This document shows, one piece after another, positions 48,691-63,018 of a DNA stretch of 64,000 nt. The stretch covers positions 102,155,334 through 102,219,333 of the forward strand of contig NC_082595.1 in NCBI RefSeq assembly GCF_030936135.1, given 5' to 3'. Under the pieces are notes generated by a model. The model was not told where the DNA came from. It made no database searches and saw only the letters and a program-made list of their open reading frames with translations. The number at the start of each line of letters is the position of its first letter. Position 1 is the first letter of the stretch. The position numbers and the translations under genes are program-made. The DNA is from Gavia stellata. Its lineage: Eukaryota > Chordata > Aves > Gaviiformes > Gaviidae.

Positions 48691-49489
48691 ATGGCAGCCA
48701 GAGCAAAATCTCAGGGAGACGGAGAGTACTGGTGATAAACTTTTCTTCCCAAATAGCAAAAAGACCTTGACATCGCAGAAGTAAATCGTACACCTCAACA
48801 ACAGTAAGAGCAGAAAGCCCTACATATATCTGCAAGTCAGAAGCAGCTGCAAAAGAATGGTTCAGATTCCTTTACCAGCATGACACTTAACTCCTTCCCT
48901 CTCAGCAGGTAGGGAGGGGAGGAGTTTTGGTATCATGGTGTTTCTCATTTGCCAAACTAGTTAGGTCTTTCAAAATCTATGTCTAGCAGGAGATTTGAAC
49001 TTCTGTCTTGAGAGGGCATGGCAATGTTTTACCAAACACAAATTATTATTTTTGAATAATCATATTTGAAAATAATATAAAAACACATGTGACAGCAGAA
49101 CAGCTAGGATCATGTAAATAAGAAGCCAGGTTGCATTCTTCTTCAGCTTCTTCAAGACGTTAAGTTCAACACCTGCAAGATGTCAAAACAATACAGCACT
49201 AAGACTGTTTTATGCTGATCTTTGTAATTCCACAGTCTCTCCCTTTTGTGCCATTCTTCAGTCTATCCTTGGCTAAAAGATGTTGGTTTAGACTTATGCT
49301 GTAATCATTACTTCTCCTCTGCATGCTTCTCCTCTGAACTATTGCCAGGTTGCTTATGAAAGATGAGGTGCTATTCTGCTTCAGCATTTGCTCTATGTAT
49401 GTGTGCGTGTGAGGGGAAACCTACAGACCATGAGCTGATAATCGTGCGTAACCTCCATGGGCAGAGTTCATATCACTTTATAATGAAAA

Positions 49490-49580
49490 TATTGTCCTGT
49501 GTGGTGTTGGGGAAACTGAGGCACAGTGAGATGAACTGATTTAACCAACACCACAAAGGCTAGTGAAAGCAACAGGAACA
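49490..49580 (-). mobile_element. MIR-like SINE fragment, reverse orientation
   Basis: The plus strand reads TTGGGGAAACTGAGGCACAG, the reverse of the MIR block GTGCCTCAGTTTCCCC, followed by a TTTAACCAACACCACAAAGG section that fits the TGTGTGACC-TTAA part only loosely. Confidence 0.6.
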
Positions 49581-52500
49581 TCAAGCAAGTTTCCTGTCCA
49601 GTGGCTGCTTTGCCAGTGAAGAAAAGGTGCAGTGCAGGACACGCTGGAGCTCTTCCATCCCAAATGGAAGGCATTTGACTATGAGGGCAGTAACAAGCTA
49701 CTTCTACAATTTTTTTTCTATAACTTTACTCTATGCGTGTGTCTACTACTCTACATTATCAAATAAAAAGAGGAAAGGGGACTTTGCTTCTCAGACTTGG
49801 TTATTTTCCACACTGAACAACAATTTTTAAATTAAAAACAAAAAAGCAAGGTTTTTCAACATCCCAGAGAAACTAATGTCTTTACGTAGATACAGTATAT
49901 AGCACCATATCCCTTTAACAGAATTTAGAAAAATCGATAGAACTGGTGAAAAATATCTGGGCTGAGAGCATGGATTGGCTTTTTGCTTCCTTCAAAAAGA
50001 TAAGAATGTACTGGAGTAAAAGCAAAGCATTAACATATCAATGAGGGGAAAAAAAACCCAACCATAAAATAAACTAGTCAGGAGGGAAACTTTCCTGTTG
50101 GTGACTCACGCAGTGAAATCCTAGATATCCTGAAGTCGGCATTAACAAATTTTACCAGCCTTTGTCTCCAAGATGGATTCTGCTAGAAGAAAACAAGCTA
50201 ATCTGGAGATTCAGTGGTTTCTTGTAAAAGAGATAAGAAAGTAATAAGAATGTATCATGATGAGTTTTGTGGTTATTGGATTTTTACTTTTGTTTATTGA
50301 ATTAATCAACATCACTTTGAGATTCCTAATGTAATGTTCCAAGCTTCTGTACTTTCTGTTCTAGTTGATTGCTGTTAACAATATGAATTATCTTTTACCA
50401 GCAAAAGTCAATTTAACTCAGTTCCAAACCTTTTAACTTGTAACAGATGGATCAGAAAGTCAGGGTTAGAAAAGAAGCTAAAACATGACAGCATGACGTA
50501 AAACTTTTATTGGCACAAGACCGTGTTTCTGGGTTACTTGCTGTACGCTCAGGTTTTCTGAATATCAAACACTGAATAAAAATTCTTGTATTCATTTACA
50601 GAATCAAAATCTGCTAGACTAAAAGAGCTGTGTTTCATTTATATCAGGCTTTATACAGCTGAGGAGCTATAAAAACGTCTAAAAATAATGTACAGCATTT
50701 TCCTCCATCTGAAATGGTACTTGCAAGTTCAGATATCTCAGTATTTTCACATGACTAGAAGTGAGTGCTGGAAACGGGAAATGTCCTGTACTTGCTGGCA
50801 GTCTCCCCCTTCCAGCCCTCAGCCTGGACTTGCCTCTCCATGAATCCTGGCAGGGGGAACAGGAGGAGCCCGAGGACCCGAACGCTACCCACTCAGGGAA
50901 GTAGGAAGAGTTACCTTCTGATAACTGTTATTTCTTTACACGTTGGCTCTTTGAATATGTTTGCAGCTTGGGACGTCAGCAAAGATTTCCAGGAGGAACA
51001 CAATGGCAAGCAGCTGACGCTGCCAAAAGTGCTTGATTAAGTAATTTATCATGTGTCTCTGTAGCTTACAGTACTCAGAACCACACCAAAGGAGAATGGC
51101 ACATGGATACAGATACCAAAGTTTGATATAAATTAAAGTTTACCAAGTTTCTAGTAGTCTCTCAGTGGGATGGTACAAGGGTCAGTTATTGTTACAGGGG
51201 CTTTTTCCCAAGAAGACGGAGTTTGTTTCAGAGACCAATGCGTTACAGTGTCCTTTCAGTACAGGAGGATGCTTCCTTTGCTGATGAGAACATCTGCAGA
51301 GCTGAATGTCAGGGGTAGCACATACTGGAAACTTCATTTTGCCTTAAAAAGAGCCCTGGGTCTGATTCAGTATGATCACAGAAGAAGGACAAGATTTCCT
51401 ATATCTGATCTTGGTAGCCCATGACTTAAAAACCCTCCCTCCTCACAAGGAGCCAGCTACCCTTAGAGCATTTTCAGTATTACGGAGCAGGCCTGTGTTG
51501 TTAGCATAGCAAATAAATTATTTTCCGCCAAGCAATTAGCACGTCTACCTGATACTCGGCTCATGCAGATATGTCAGCTGTGCCACTGATCTGCAGAATG
51601 GGTGGAACCTTGATAATTATAGATAATTACAACGATCAATTACAGATAATTATGGAACAGCAGGCCCAATTCCTCTCCGTGTTTGCCCCACTTAACCCTG
51701 ATGGTGTTACACCACCGTTTGAGTGTGAAGCAAAGGTTCAGCCTCTGCATCTGCATACTGCAGTCTGCCTCTGAGTAAACACAGCTTTGTAGGTCAGGAG
51801 TTCAATTACAGCATCAACCACATCTTAATGCCTGACATACTCACAGACCCATCGCTTACGGATATGGCCCTATTATTAGGGATATAGCCCATCTTCCACC
51901 TTCAAAAGGCTCCCACAAGAAAGAGCATCATTACAAAAATAGAGCAGAATGAGTTTAATAGAAAGTTGCAACTTAAAGCAGTGTATTTCATAATTTGCAG
52001 CTGCTGCTGTAACAATTAATTGCTTGCTCCTAACCAGATCATAGATGTTTTCCCAGCCACACTTCACCCAACCTCCCACGCCGCGGCTGCACCAGAGGCT
52101 TGATTTCCAGCCGCTGGACCATCTGCAGGCCCAGGGAGAGCTTTTGGCTGTTCCCGAGGCGTGTGCCAATCAAGCAACTAATAAATTGCTTAGGAAAAAG
52201 GCAGGGGGAGCCAGCTGGATCTGGCCCATGAAGTGGCAATTGGGCAACTGACTACACTGGGTTGATGAACGACCAAAAAGAGGCTACTCTGGATTTACCC
52301 TTCGAAGGGATAAGTTATACAGAGAATAAAAACATTCAGCTCTAGCACAAGCAATGCTACAACCTGTTGGAGGTGTTACGCTACTCTCCAGCTACTAAAG
52401 ATCAGAGACCAGGAGAATGAACGTACCAAGCACATTCGTTTAAGTCTCCTGGTGCCAGAAGCAGCATAGCAGGCTGATCATTTGCGCAGAACGGTTAATT

Positions 52501-55500
52501 CTCGTAGAAGAGAAGGGGAGACATGTCTTAAAAGCATAGAAACCAGGGAGTAGCCTGAACATGCAGTGATGAAAGGAAGGGGAATTTCATAAGGGACTCA
52601 AAGGTCTGCTTTTCAAAGGCGCTGACCATCTGCAAAGATGCCTCTGAGGACTAGGAAGTGAAAGAATGGAAGTTAACAGCAGCTGCTGAGTGCTTTCTGT
52701 TTTGGTTTGGTTGGTTTTTCAAACTCAGTCCATTCACTGAGGAACCAGACCCTCAGCACACTTTCCCATCCCTGGGAGCCCGTGTAGGAGCAGCCCTGGG
52801 GGATACGGCACAGAAAGGCTCCTGGCACTACCGCAGCCGTATCAACCAAACGGTGCCCAACATACCCGTCCTAACTACTCGCAGCAGTGGTACCAATACA
52901 GCAGATGAATTGCACAAACTGTACATTGCCACTAAATTTGCCCTGAAGAGAGCTTTGCAATTATTTAGGAAAGCCTATGATCAACAGTATTTAGTTGTAG
53001 GACTGTATTTATTTTTCCTACATTAGAACGTGACGTTAAGTAAGGTGCTGCTATAAACTACTGAGCCCATCTGTGTTACAGTGATGACTTCCCATCTGTG
53101 AAACAGTGGAGCCAGAAGAAAAGTACAGCTCTCCTGATACCGCTGATGTCAGTAAGAGTGGTACTGATGAATTTGACAGAAAAACTGGGTATATAATTTG
53201 CTGTTGCTTGTCATCACCACCGCAGTCAACTTGTCAGGGCTACAGGTCTTGATTGTTCTTTTATCCCAACAACAGAAGAATGTCATGAGGATTTCCTAAA
53301 CCTAAAAGGGTTCAGATGAAGGAAATGTCTTAAAAAACATTAGCAGTACCTCGAAAAAGCTTGAAAATTAAATGTTTTTAGCCAAAACCACTTGCTCTTA
53401 CTCACACAAATACAAACTAATTAAATAAAACCGCTCATCAGTGCTGGGCTTTGGGCAAAAGTTTTGGCTTTTTATTATAAAAACAATGAACATTTGAAAT
53501 ACTTTAACATGTTGAAATAAAACATAATTACATAGACATCAAAAAGTTTGCAAGCAGATATAGAGAAAAAAGCAGAAGAAATCTGGAGTCTACCAATCTT
53601 GCAATCTTGTGAGCTTCTCTTTATCATCTCCCTCATTCTTTTTTTTTTTTTTTTTTTTGGATGACAGAGGTTATCTTCAATGCTAAACAAAGACCTTGGG
53701 CAACATCCTGGCCCCAATGAGGTCAATGAATGTTTTCCATTGGCTTCAGAGATAGCAGAACTTTACTCACTACCCACATACTCATTAACACAACTAAATC
53801 CTTGAACTTGCTGTACTTGTTTCTCCAGTGAGACCATGTATTTTCTTGTTATGCATCTGTTCCAAACTAGTTACTTTCCAGATAAAAGCCCTTTGGTCTA
53901 TTCAGTCCATTCATAAACTGCCTATATTTCCCCTGCACTGAGACACAAGCACCAAGATGTGCAGATTCTAGACAGTGGGCTGCTAAGTGGCATCAGTTAA
54001 GATTACCCCTCACCTGTCTGTCTGAAACAATCCTGCTGTGCCAAATTTCAGGGCACACTGTACAGCTAGCTACTCCAAAAATCTCAGCACAAGAGAACTG
54101 CCATTTAACACACAGTAGCTAAACTACAAACGCAAATACATTGCTCCAATTAAGTGCTTTTCTGAAGGATACAGCTGCTTTGACAGCTATGCAACAGATG
54201 AAGGCTATCAGGTAAAAGTGTTGAGCTGCAGGTAAAGCTCAGACAAGCCAGCATCAGGGACTGGGTGGCTGCGATGGCAGAAGCACAGAGCTCTCCTCTG
54301 GCTCAATGATGCAAACAGGAGTGCTGCTGTAGTGATGAAAAGCCATTAACATCCCTGGTTACTCAGTGTCCAACGTGAAATGAGTTTCACAGCATCAGCC
54401 CAATGCCTACGAACGTGCATACGTTTAACATGCATTAGTAAGGTAATATTCCCATAGAATCTCCAAAGGGCAAAGTCAAATGCAGATGGAGATTTGACAA
54501 TCATTATCTCATCCTTCAAGGCAGCACTTCTAAGGTGGGTCAGGTGGAGGCACAGTCTCAGGACCATCTAAGAAACCCTCACAGCTACCACCAGAGCTGC
54601 AGCTCCTCTAGGGATAAAGACCTTCAGCTTTTAGTGGTGTCAGCTCAGAGCTATTTATAAACCACAGTATTCAATTGTAACACATTCCCTCCTCCATACT
54701 ATAAGCCCTCTGACAACGAGAAATACACACTCTTCAATAAATACTAAAATGAAATTTTTAAAAATTTTGTTCACAAATTTAGTTTATATTAGAATATTTA
54801 AGTAACAAAATGATAAAAACTTTCCAACATCAGATTGACAAAAATTATTTCAAAAAGTTACTTCAGTCTACTATAAGTACAAATGCAACATGCTTTGGAC
54901 ATACAGACTTTAAACTTTAGCCCACCATGAAATCTGAGGAGAAAAAAAGGGTTTAGACCGTGTTTCCAAATAAGTTTAAAACCTCCTCTAGAAATTTTCA
55001 CTCGTGGAGCAAGCTAGCCTGATGTGGGGTGAAAAGTATAAATATGTCAAGGTATGAGGCAAAAGTCTGACTGTAGCAGCCAACAAGGATTTAAAAGATT
55101 TAGGAGGTTTGAGAACGATCCATGTTATTCTCCCTTTGTCTCTGAACAATGCTTCCTTCTGTACATTAGTAGCCTGTCAATGAGCACCTCTCCAAAAATC
55201 CCAGAGACCAGACTAGCTCATGGACCCTCCACGGAACTGAAGTACAATCACGGTCAGGTACATCCCGACCATTTCTACAATGGCATATAACATTACAAGC
55301 TGACAAACAACATGACAGTGGAAAACCAAAAGGACTTAATGCAACCAGGCAAAACCCATTCAACAGCTTTTAATCAAGGGCAGCAGTTTGTAATGAACAG
55401 CCACTCTGTTTCAATGCCACCTCCTGTGCACAGCGTGCTCATACTCTCCGTTCTCTCACACACTCACGCTCTCTGGCTCACTGCTCCTCTTCTCTTCCTC

Positions 55501-58500
55501 TCGCTGGGAGGTCTCCTAGAGCCTCTCTTTACTTTGGGCTCAGCGCGGCATTGCAGAAAGCAGAATCCCTGCAGCTCATCAGCACGCCTGCCCCATTGGG
55601 TTGTCACTCTGGCAGCTGTACAGATCCCTCAAGTCTCTTTCTTCATTTTCTTCCTCTTCCTCCTCTCCTTTTTTCCAGGTACACCTGCCATACAAACAAC
55701 AGGGGCCAGTGCACAAACCTTCCCCATGCAATCACGACCCTGGGAACTGCTGGCTTTTTGCCTGAAGAAGGGTATTTTGGGGTTCTTAGATGTGTTTTAC
55801 AAGGGCCACCTACTTAAAAGGGTAATCCAAAGTCATAGGGAGGGCTCTGAATGTTTTTAGTGGGCTCTGACTCACACGTACATTTGCTTCCACTTTGCAT
55901 TTAAAAGCGCTGTGCAAAAATTATTCCTGCTAAATGCAATAGCAGTTTTGCTCATTAACTCTGGCAGGAGCAGGAACAGGTATTTGTCACAGAAAAAAGT
56001 GTAACAGAGCTTCTCTAAGAATTAACACATACAGCTAAAGGAGAAGCATTTTGCATATTCACTTAAAAATGCATTTGTGAACACTTCTCAGATTACACAT
56101 TATTCTGAAACCAAAATTCATCAGATGTGCAAAAACAATCACTTACCATTACTGGGTGAATTATTAGCAACGTCCAAGGATTTTTTGAAGGAAGCACAGA
56201 CTGCATCACTGCTATGTTTTGTAGATATCAAGTCCCTTGGGCCTTCTTCCATTCCTGTTTCCAAACCTTGCTGGGGCTTAATTGAAACAATATGCTTCAC
56301 CAAACATGTAAGTTACACGAAGCATATGCGAGTACAAAATATGGGAGAAAATGTAATTATTGGAGGGAATTAGTGTGTTTAAAGAAACTGCAGGGCAAAT
56401 TAGTTTTTAAATGGTTAGAATATTCTGGCATGCCATCTACCTACCTCCTGCTTATTTGTTTTAGAAGGGATTAAAGTATTGAAATTGTCTTTCATTACAA
56501 TCTTTCCCCTTGTTTTCCCCCATGAATAGAAGAACAGCAAGATATATTGAGGTGAAAGTACTGTAACTGTATAGTGAGACTGAAGACTAAGATGTGCCCA
56601 GTGACTGCTAAATGACCACAGTCCACAGAAATACTGGAGGTAGCACAGGAGGTGTGATGAGCAGCTTTGTATATCTGGCTTCATAAGTAATTTCATTTTT
56701 TTATGTCCATCTCCAAAGGATGAACTTGCACAGCGGCAGACACTGGCATTTGGGCTGACATGCAGCACAAACTCCTTCTGGCCCATCATAAACGTGCCAG
56801 AAGAAACAATGCTGTCCTGAGGAGTCTGAACAGCACTATTAAGAATCTTCATTAAGATACATACAAAGTTAAAGCAACTAATTGGATGTGCAAGAGAGAG
56901 AGTGGCCTGGCAGCCCTCTGATAACTGATGAGCTGTCCTAATGACCGTGTGGATTGCAGTCAGTGCGTTAGTTAAAAGCGTCTCCCTTAAAGTGGGAGCA
57001 TCAGGAGTTCAGGGAGCAAAATTGTCCCAAGGATCAGGAGAGACCACAGTAGGTACGAGGGAAGACAAATGATACTACACAGCCGTACAAGTCCAGAGCA
57101 ACATATTCAGCGACAAGTGAATGAAAAACAATTAGGTCATCTTGGGGGTCCCCTCCATTTCTCATTTCACTGAGCAGCAAGGACATCACAGCCAAGGAGT
57201 GGTCCAAAACCCAGTCAACACTCTGTTCCTTTGTACTTCCCATCCCAAATGAGCTGACATTTTCCACAGCCTTTCTCTGTTGCACTCTGAGACATTTTTC
57301 TCTCAATAAGCTTTTCACTGGTGTAACATTGGTCTCGCTTTATCTTCACTGGCTTTTGGGAACCACCTTTGCATTACTGTTAATATCTCCAGGTGACCTT
57401 CCGTCATAGATAAAACACAGCCCAGTTGTACACTAAACTTGGAGTGCACTTGCCTGAGAAAGCATTTTTTATTCTATGATTAAAGCCATCTGCTCCTCTC
57501 TGCATTGCAAAACCGAACTGTTTGTAAATATGTGAGGGAATACTGTGCTGCAAAAACCCACTGGTCACTGTGCTCACCCTTCTTTTATGGGAGGGCAGGG
57601 AGAAAAGAGAAGAGAAGAGGAAGCCAGAAGATGGAGAGGAAGAAAAGCCCCCCTTAGAGGTCATATCATCCTAATGGAAAAGACATCCCCCTCTGCTCTT
57701 GGAAAACCAGACACTACTCTGGGAATACAAAATACTCACATGCCTCAGTCCAGCTCCACCCCTTGTTTCCTTCACTTCCATTTTCTTCTTCTTCCGCTGT
57801 GTTTTGCTTTCGAGTCCAGAAAGGCAGACCTGAATGCCTGCTTTGCCTTTTGGGTAATCCTAAAAGCATCAGAGATTGTATAAGAGGAGGCCTGGGATGG
57901 CTGATTCATGTTTTTTTCAGGAAAACTGACTACCTCCAGGAGTGTGTGCTGACCGTGTATAAGCAGGGCGTCTCTCTGGATAAGATACACACCTCGGCTT
58001 AAGACAGCTGTTTGCAAAAAGCTCAGCACGCTCTTCCCACTGCTGCCAAAGAGGGACATTTCCCTGGGCTTCTAGAAAGCATTTAAACTGCAAGCTTTCT
58101 GCTTCTACCTCCCCACTCAAGCTACGACTGCATCACTATCAGCAAACCCTCTCACTTAAATAAATACCTCCCAGCCGCCTCAGATGGTGTGAAGGCTGGT
58201 GTCAGCTGTGGACTCTACACCTCTTTAAAGCCCCAGGTATTCAGGAAGGTCAGCAGCAGTAGAAAGAGTTCATTCACGCAGCATGGCAAACACCCGATGG
58301 TTTGCTGCTCGGAACAGTAATGCCATCCGGATGATGAACTCCCAGAACCAGCCAACTCCCCAAGCCCATCTCACACAAGTGTAGCCCCCAGGTCCAGCTA
58401 TCTCAGACAGGTCAGGGGAGTGACCACACCAACCGCCTCCTCCCAGCGTGAGAAAGACCCCACGACCAGAGGAGTCTGGCTCTAGGGCTGGGCTGGACAC

Positions 58501-59140
58501 CGTAGTCTGGCTGAGACTGACCCCTGTGAAGCAGGTCTCCCTTGGTCATCAGTGCCGCTGCCTCACCTTCTCATCTCCTGGCTGATGCTCCTCATCTCCC
58601 ATCCAGTTTCCCCACTCTTCCGTGGGAGCCTTCCAGTCAGAGTCTAGGTCAATCGCTGAAGGATCATCTATTAGGACAAGCATACGAATGGGTTATGTTC
58701 AAATCCATACTACTTCCCAGGCTCATATTAGTAACACAAATGCTGCTTCCTCCGTCTTCCAGCTTGCCGATGGGATGCCTTGGTGTGCGTGTACGCACGT
58801 GCATCTTAGACATATTTTAAAAAGTATACATTGACTGCTCATTCACAATTAGTGACTGCACTCTTCAGGACAGGAGGAAAATTAAAAAAGGGCAGAAAAA
58901 CACATACAGGAACAAAAGCCCTTCCAGCCTCCGCTTTAATATAACAGGCTTTACAAAACTAATAGCATGGCTTGTCAAACATTTTCTTTTAATCTCAGGG
59001 AGAAGGATTCAGGCATATCCAGAAACGCTAGCAGAGACAGCAGGCTCTTCCACTCACTGCAACATGCCATCCTCAGGGCAATTATTTGTATGGAAAAATA
59101 ATATTAGCAAAGGATTTGTGCATTTGTTAATGCTCTCATT
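49581..59140. other. Long intergenic stretch, no gene recognised
   Basis: This is mostly unique AT-rich sequence. It includes a T20-type run near 53639-53658, a pyrimidine-rich tract at 55631-55679 and a purine-rich tract at 57598-57648. A 182-codon open frame at 55312-55860 (+) has no recognisable domain. No SDC1 or other expected neighbour exon was seen. Confidence 0.55.
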
Positions 59141-59202
59141 GGCTTTTCTTTCCTATAAAAAGCAGTACCAAGGCTTTTCTTTCCTATAAAAAATAGTACC
59201 AA
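59141..59202. repeat. 31-bp tandem duplication
   Basis: Two adjacent 31-base copies (59141-59171, 59172-59202) start GGCTTTTCTTTCCTATAAAA and differ at only a couple of positions, so the duplication is recent. Confidence 0.93.
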
Positions 59203-62200
59203 GTGCCTTCTTGACTTCATCTTCCTCTTCCATTTTCTTTTCTTGAATGTAAGCCAGAAGGGCACCACACGGCATAGATTTCCAAAGCTCCCTAACATGC
59301 AACTCTAAATATGCATGAAATAGATAACACCTACCCTGCATCGATTCCGATCATTTCATGGGGACTAGGCAGAAAACTTTTGAAAATCTTTTAGGTTTCT
59401 GTATCTGCCAGCATCTGGTGCCTTTGAAAATCTGGCCACAAGCCCTCAGCTGCCTCTCTACAAAGCACTGGCAAATGATCCTCAGGCAAGAAGGCAAAAC
59501 AGACCAGTCTAATTTCTTTGCCCAAACTGAATGAGGTGCAAAAAAGCAGATAAATCAGCACAAGATGTTGAAAGGACTACTTGATTATTTTTTAATGGTT
59601 TGAATGTGACAATCTTAAGTCTTGTCCTAACAGGGAGAAAGACTTTCAAAACACAACATATAATAATAACTCTTAGCTGATCACATCTCTTAAAATAAAA
59701 ACAAATATAAAAAAATCCCAGGCTGGATGGAAAAACTTCTAGTTGAAGCAGGGCCAAAACCAAAAGCATGCTGGGGATGATAAAAGAAAACTGTTTCCAA
59801 AAAGTTGCTCTGTCCAGTTTGCTGCCAAATGTTATAAACATGATTATAAACATTGCTCAAGTTTCTCAGTTTAAAATCCATGCCCTGTACGTAGACAGTA
59901 TTTCTTTCCTTCGTCAAAAGGGACAGGAACCAGTATTTTCTAATGTATTCCCCAAAAAATGCCAGTCTGAGCATTTTAGGCAAATGAATGCGTCTAGATT
60001 CGAGAGATGCACAATATACATGAATGACTTAGATGTCTGAAGAACAGTTTGTGTAAGTTGTAGCATGGGATAGCACCACCAAAAAGCTTCCGCTGTTTCT
60101 CTCCAATTACGTTACATAAGGGTCTGGCTCACAAATTCTGGAGGATTTAGCTGTTGTGGTTGAAGGCAATACCAACCTCTGTTCTCTACCCCTTACCTAT
60201 GCCAGAAGGTACATCAGGGTGAGGACCCAGCAAGTCCCAGCTTCACAGCCGTGCGTGCTCGCTCTGCCTTGGCACTAATATACCACAAGTGTGCTGTGGC
60301 AGCAAAGAATAGAGGCAAAACCATGCTACTACTGCTAGAGAGGAGCCAAATTCTGGCTACCAGGAAGGTACACAGCATGATGCAGGGACTACTGAAATGA
60401 CTTCAGGAATGACAGTCCCTCCTGAGCTGCACAGCAGCAGCTCTGCCAATGGATGCTCTCATGGGTGTGCAAGCAGAACGGGCCGTAACTTGAGGAAGGC
60501 ACACTGGAAGCCGTGACGATCGTTTTCACTTATTTAACTTCTGATGTATTAGACAGCATGTTTATGTACTTATTTTTAAGCATGAAAATCGTTTTAATGG
60601 CTAAACTCCTGCAATGGGCTTACGTTCATGCTTCACCCTTGTCGTGCGAGTAGGCATGAAGCTCAGCCAGGCAGTGGTGACTGTGCCTCATCTCAGAATT
60701 ACTCTTCCCAAAGCATTATGTCCCAGGGGTGCTTAAAATCAGAGTAAAATTAAGTGCAATATAAGATTCTTTACAATTTGCTGGATTTTATGGGAAAATA
60801 GGATTAAATGTAATTATCCTAGAGCTCTGGTTTAAAACCTCTCCTGTTGTGTCACGTATTTCCCTTCCAGCTACAGTGACATCTCCTGCAATGGCTTTAA
60901 ACTTTAAATAATCTCTAATATTTTAAAAACAGCAACTGGTCCTGCTTAGGTCACAACTTCTCTCACAGGCTAAAACTGGTCAGTAATTCCTTCAGCAGGA
61001 AAAACCCATGAGCACAAAAGGAATGTGCCATGCAGCAGCAAGTTCTCCTGCTTCCTTGGTGGGTTTAGCACTAACGGAGGTGATCTCTCCCAGCCCATCT
61101 ATAGACCAACATCTTGATAATTCCTGCTGTTCATTTTTACAAAAGCAGTGCTGCTAAATGCCATTTTCCAACTAGATTCTTGCATGCAACCCACCTCAGT
61201 CCCCCAGCAGCGGCACCCAGACAAAGCTGTGCTTTTCTGATCCCTACTAATAGCAAACATGGCCCATTTGCAGCGTGCATTTCAGGGCCGAGGTGATTTC
61301 CACATACCCCATGTAACAAAGACACTTTAAGATCCTGAAGGGCACTACTTTGAAGGTGTCTTCAAAAATCAGGGAGGATGCCAGCACTTCTGCAGGCAGA
61401 ACGTCCATCCCAGCGCCAACCACGCGAACGCCCTTGGTCTCCAGCTGCCCGGGCAATGCTGGGGAGCTGCCGGCTGTGTGCTGGGAGGTGTCAGGGAGAA
61501 GGCAAATGGGGCCCCACAGCAGTAGGGTCTGGTCAAAGGGGACAGTCAGCAGGTTGCCTATGTCAGCTGATAGAGAGAGTAGAGTAGAGGATTCTACAGG
61601 CTGAACCTAATTATCTGGCCTGGAAAACAAAGTTGGAAAGTACTGCAGCAAAAATCAGTCTGTGTCACAGAAGCGGATTAAAAAATTTCTAGTCCAGAGT
61701 TGTAGGTTTGGATCCTATGCTTTCAGTATCCCTCTTTGGCATGCTCTCCCCCAATATGGTCGGCAGAAACCTAAGGGAGAGCAGCCCTTCATCTGGCAGG
61801 GCAAAATCCTTAGTGGCCTGCATATTGTCTATGCTGCTGAGTCCTTCTGTGGCTGCTGTAGAAAAACCGTCCCTTTGCAAAGGGCAGGTGGCTGTGTTAT
61901 GAGCATGGTCCTAACCCAAATCCTTGCTGAGCCCTCACTTGTAGACCAAGTGGAATCCATTCAGCGCAAATGGATAGAAAATTTCCAGTCTAAAGCTTGC
62001 ATTTATGTGTTACAGGTCAAAATTATTGCTACCAACAGTTGGGTGTAGGAGTCCCTCATTTGGCACCTTCCTTTGGCATAATTCAGTAGATGCAAAAATA
62101 TCAAATAAATCCCAGACTGAAGACTTCTTTTAATCTAAAGAAGCTGCTTATTCCCATGAAACAAAGGAATTAAAATTCATTTTAACCCCAGGACAGAAGG

Positions 62201-63018
62201 AAGGATGGGAGTCATGAGAGACAGGAGCTTTCTGAAGGTTCCAGGGAAAGTCTCTCTTGGCAACCAAGAAGGATTCATTGGAAAAGATGCCAAGTCACAG
62301 GTAAAAAGACAACCATGGTGGTCATGAGATGCGCTGCATTTGCGAAGCAGAACGTGGGTCTTCTGAGACTGCCCTGCACTGTTGCCAGAGCCCAGGCCCA
62401 CTGCACTCGGAAGCAGACACACGGCATAAAATCTGTATTTGCTTGCCCTGGAAGCAGACACAAGTGCTCTAAAACAGCCCGGCCGGCTGCACTGTGCGGG
62501 TTACACATTTTGTAACAGCAAAACCAGCCACAGTCCATAATGTGTTTTGTGAGACAGCTAAGCATAAGTACATAAACGTCACCAAAGGGGCAGCAGTGGA
62601 CGTGTGGTATAGTTGCACAAAGGCAGTATTGGGAAACACCTGCAAGTAGTAAAGCCATCAAGGTAGAGCACAGGAGGCAGAGCAGGCAGGAGATGTCTGG
62701 TGGAGCCAGAACAACCCTGCAGAACAAGCGAGAAAGGTGCCTGTCGAAACCAGAGCAGCTGCCGGGTCCGAAAGTAAAGTGAACTATGCCAGAAACACCA
62801 GAGGTTTTCTCTTCGTGCCAGGGCTGAGAAGCATACAAACAGTAACGATGAGCAGGGAAAAATAAGGATGAAAGAAGTTGCCCACTTTGGAGCCTCCTTC
62901 CCTCATGAGGGACTGCAGCCATCAGTGCTAACCATGTGGCTTCAGCTCCAAGACACTGATTGCTAAGGACTAATTGTTTGAATACGCAGAGACAATGATT
63001 GATGACAGAATGAGGATT
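59203..63018. other. Intergenic stretch, no gene recognised
   Basis: This is unique sequence with somewhat higher GC towards 61-63 kb. A 215-codon open frame on the minus strand at 62275-62922 is unexplained and shows no recognised domain or conserved splice sites. Confidence 0.5.
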
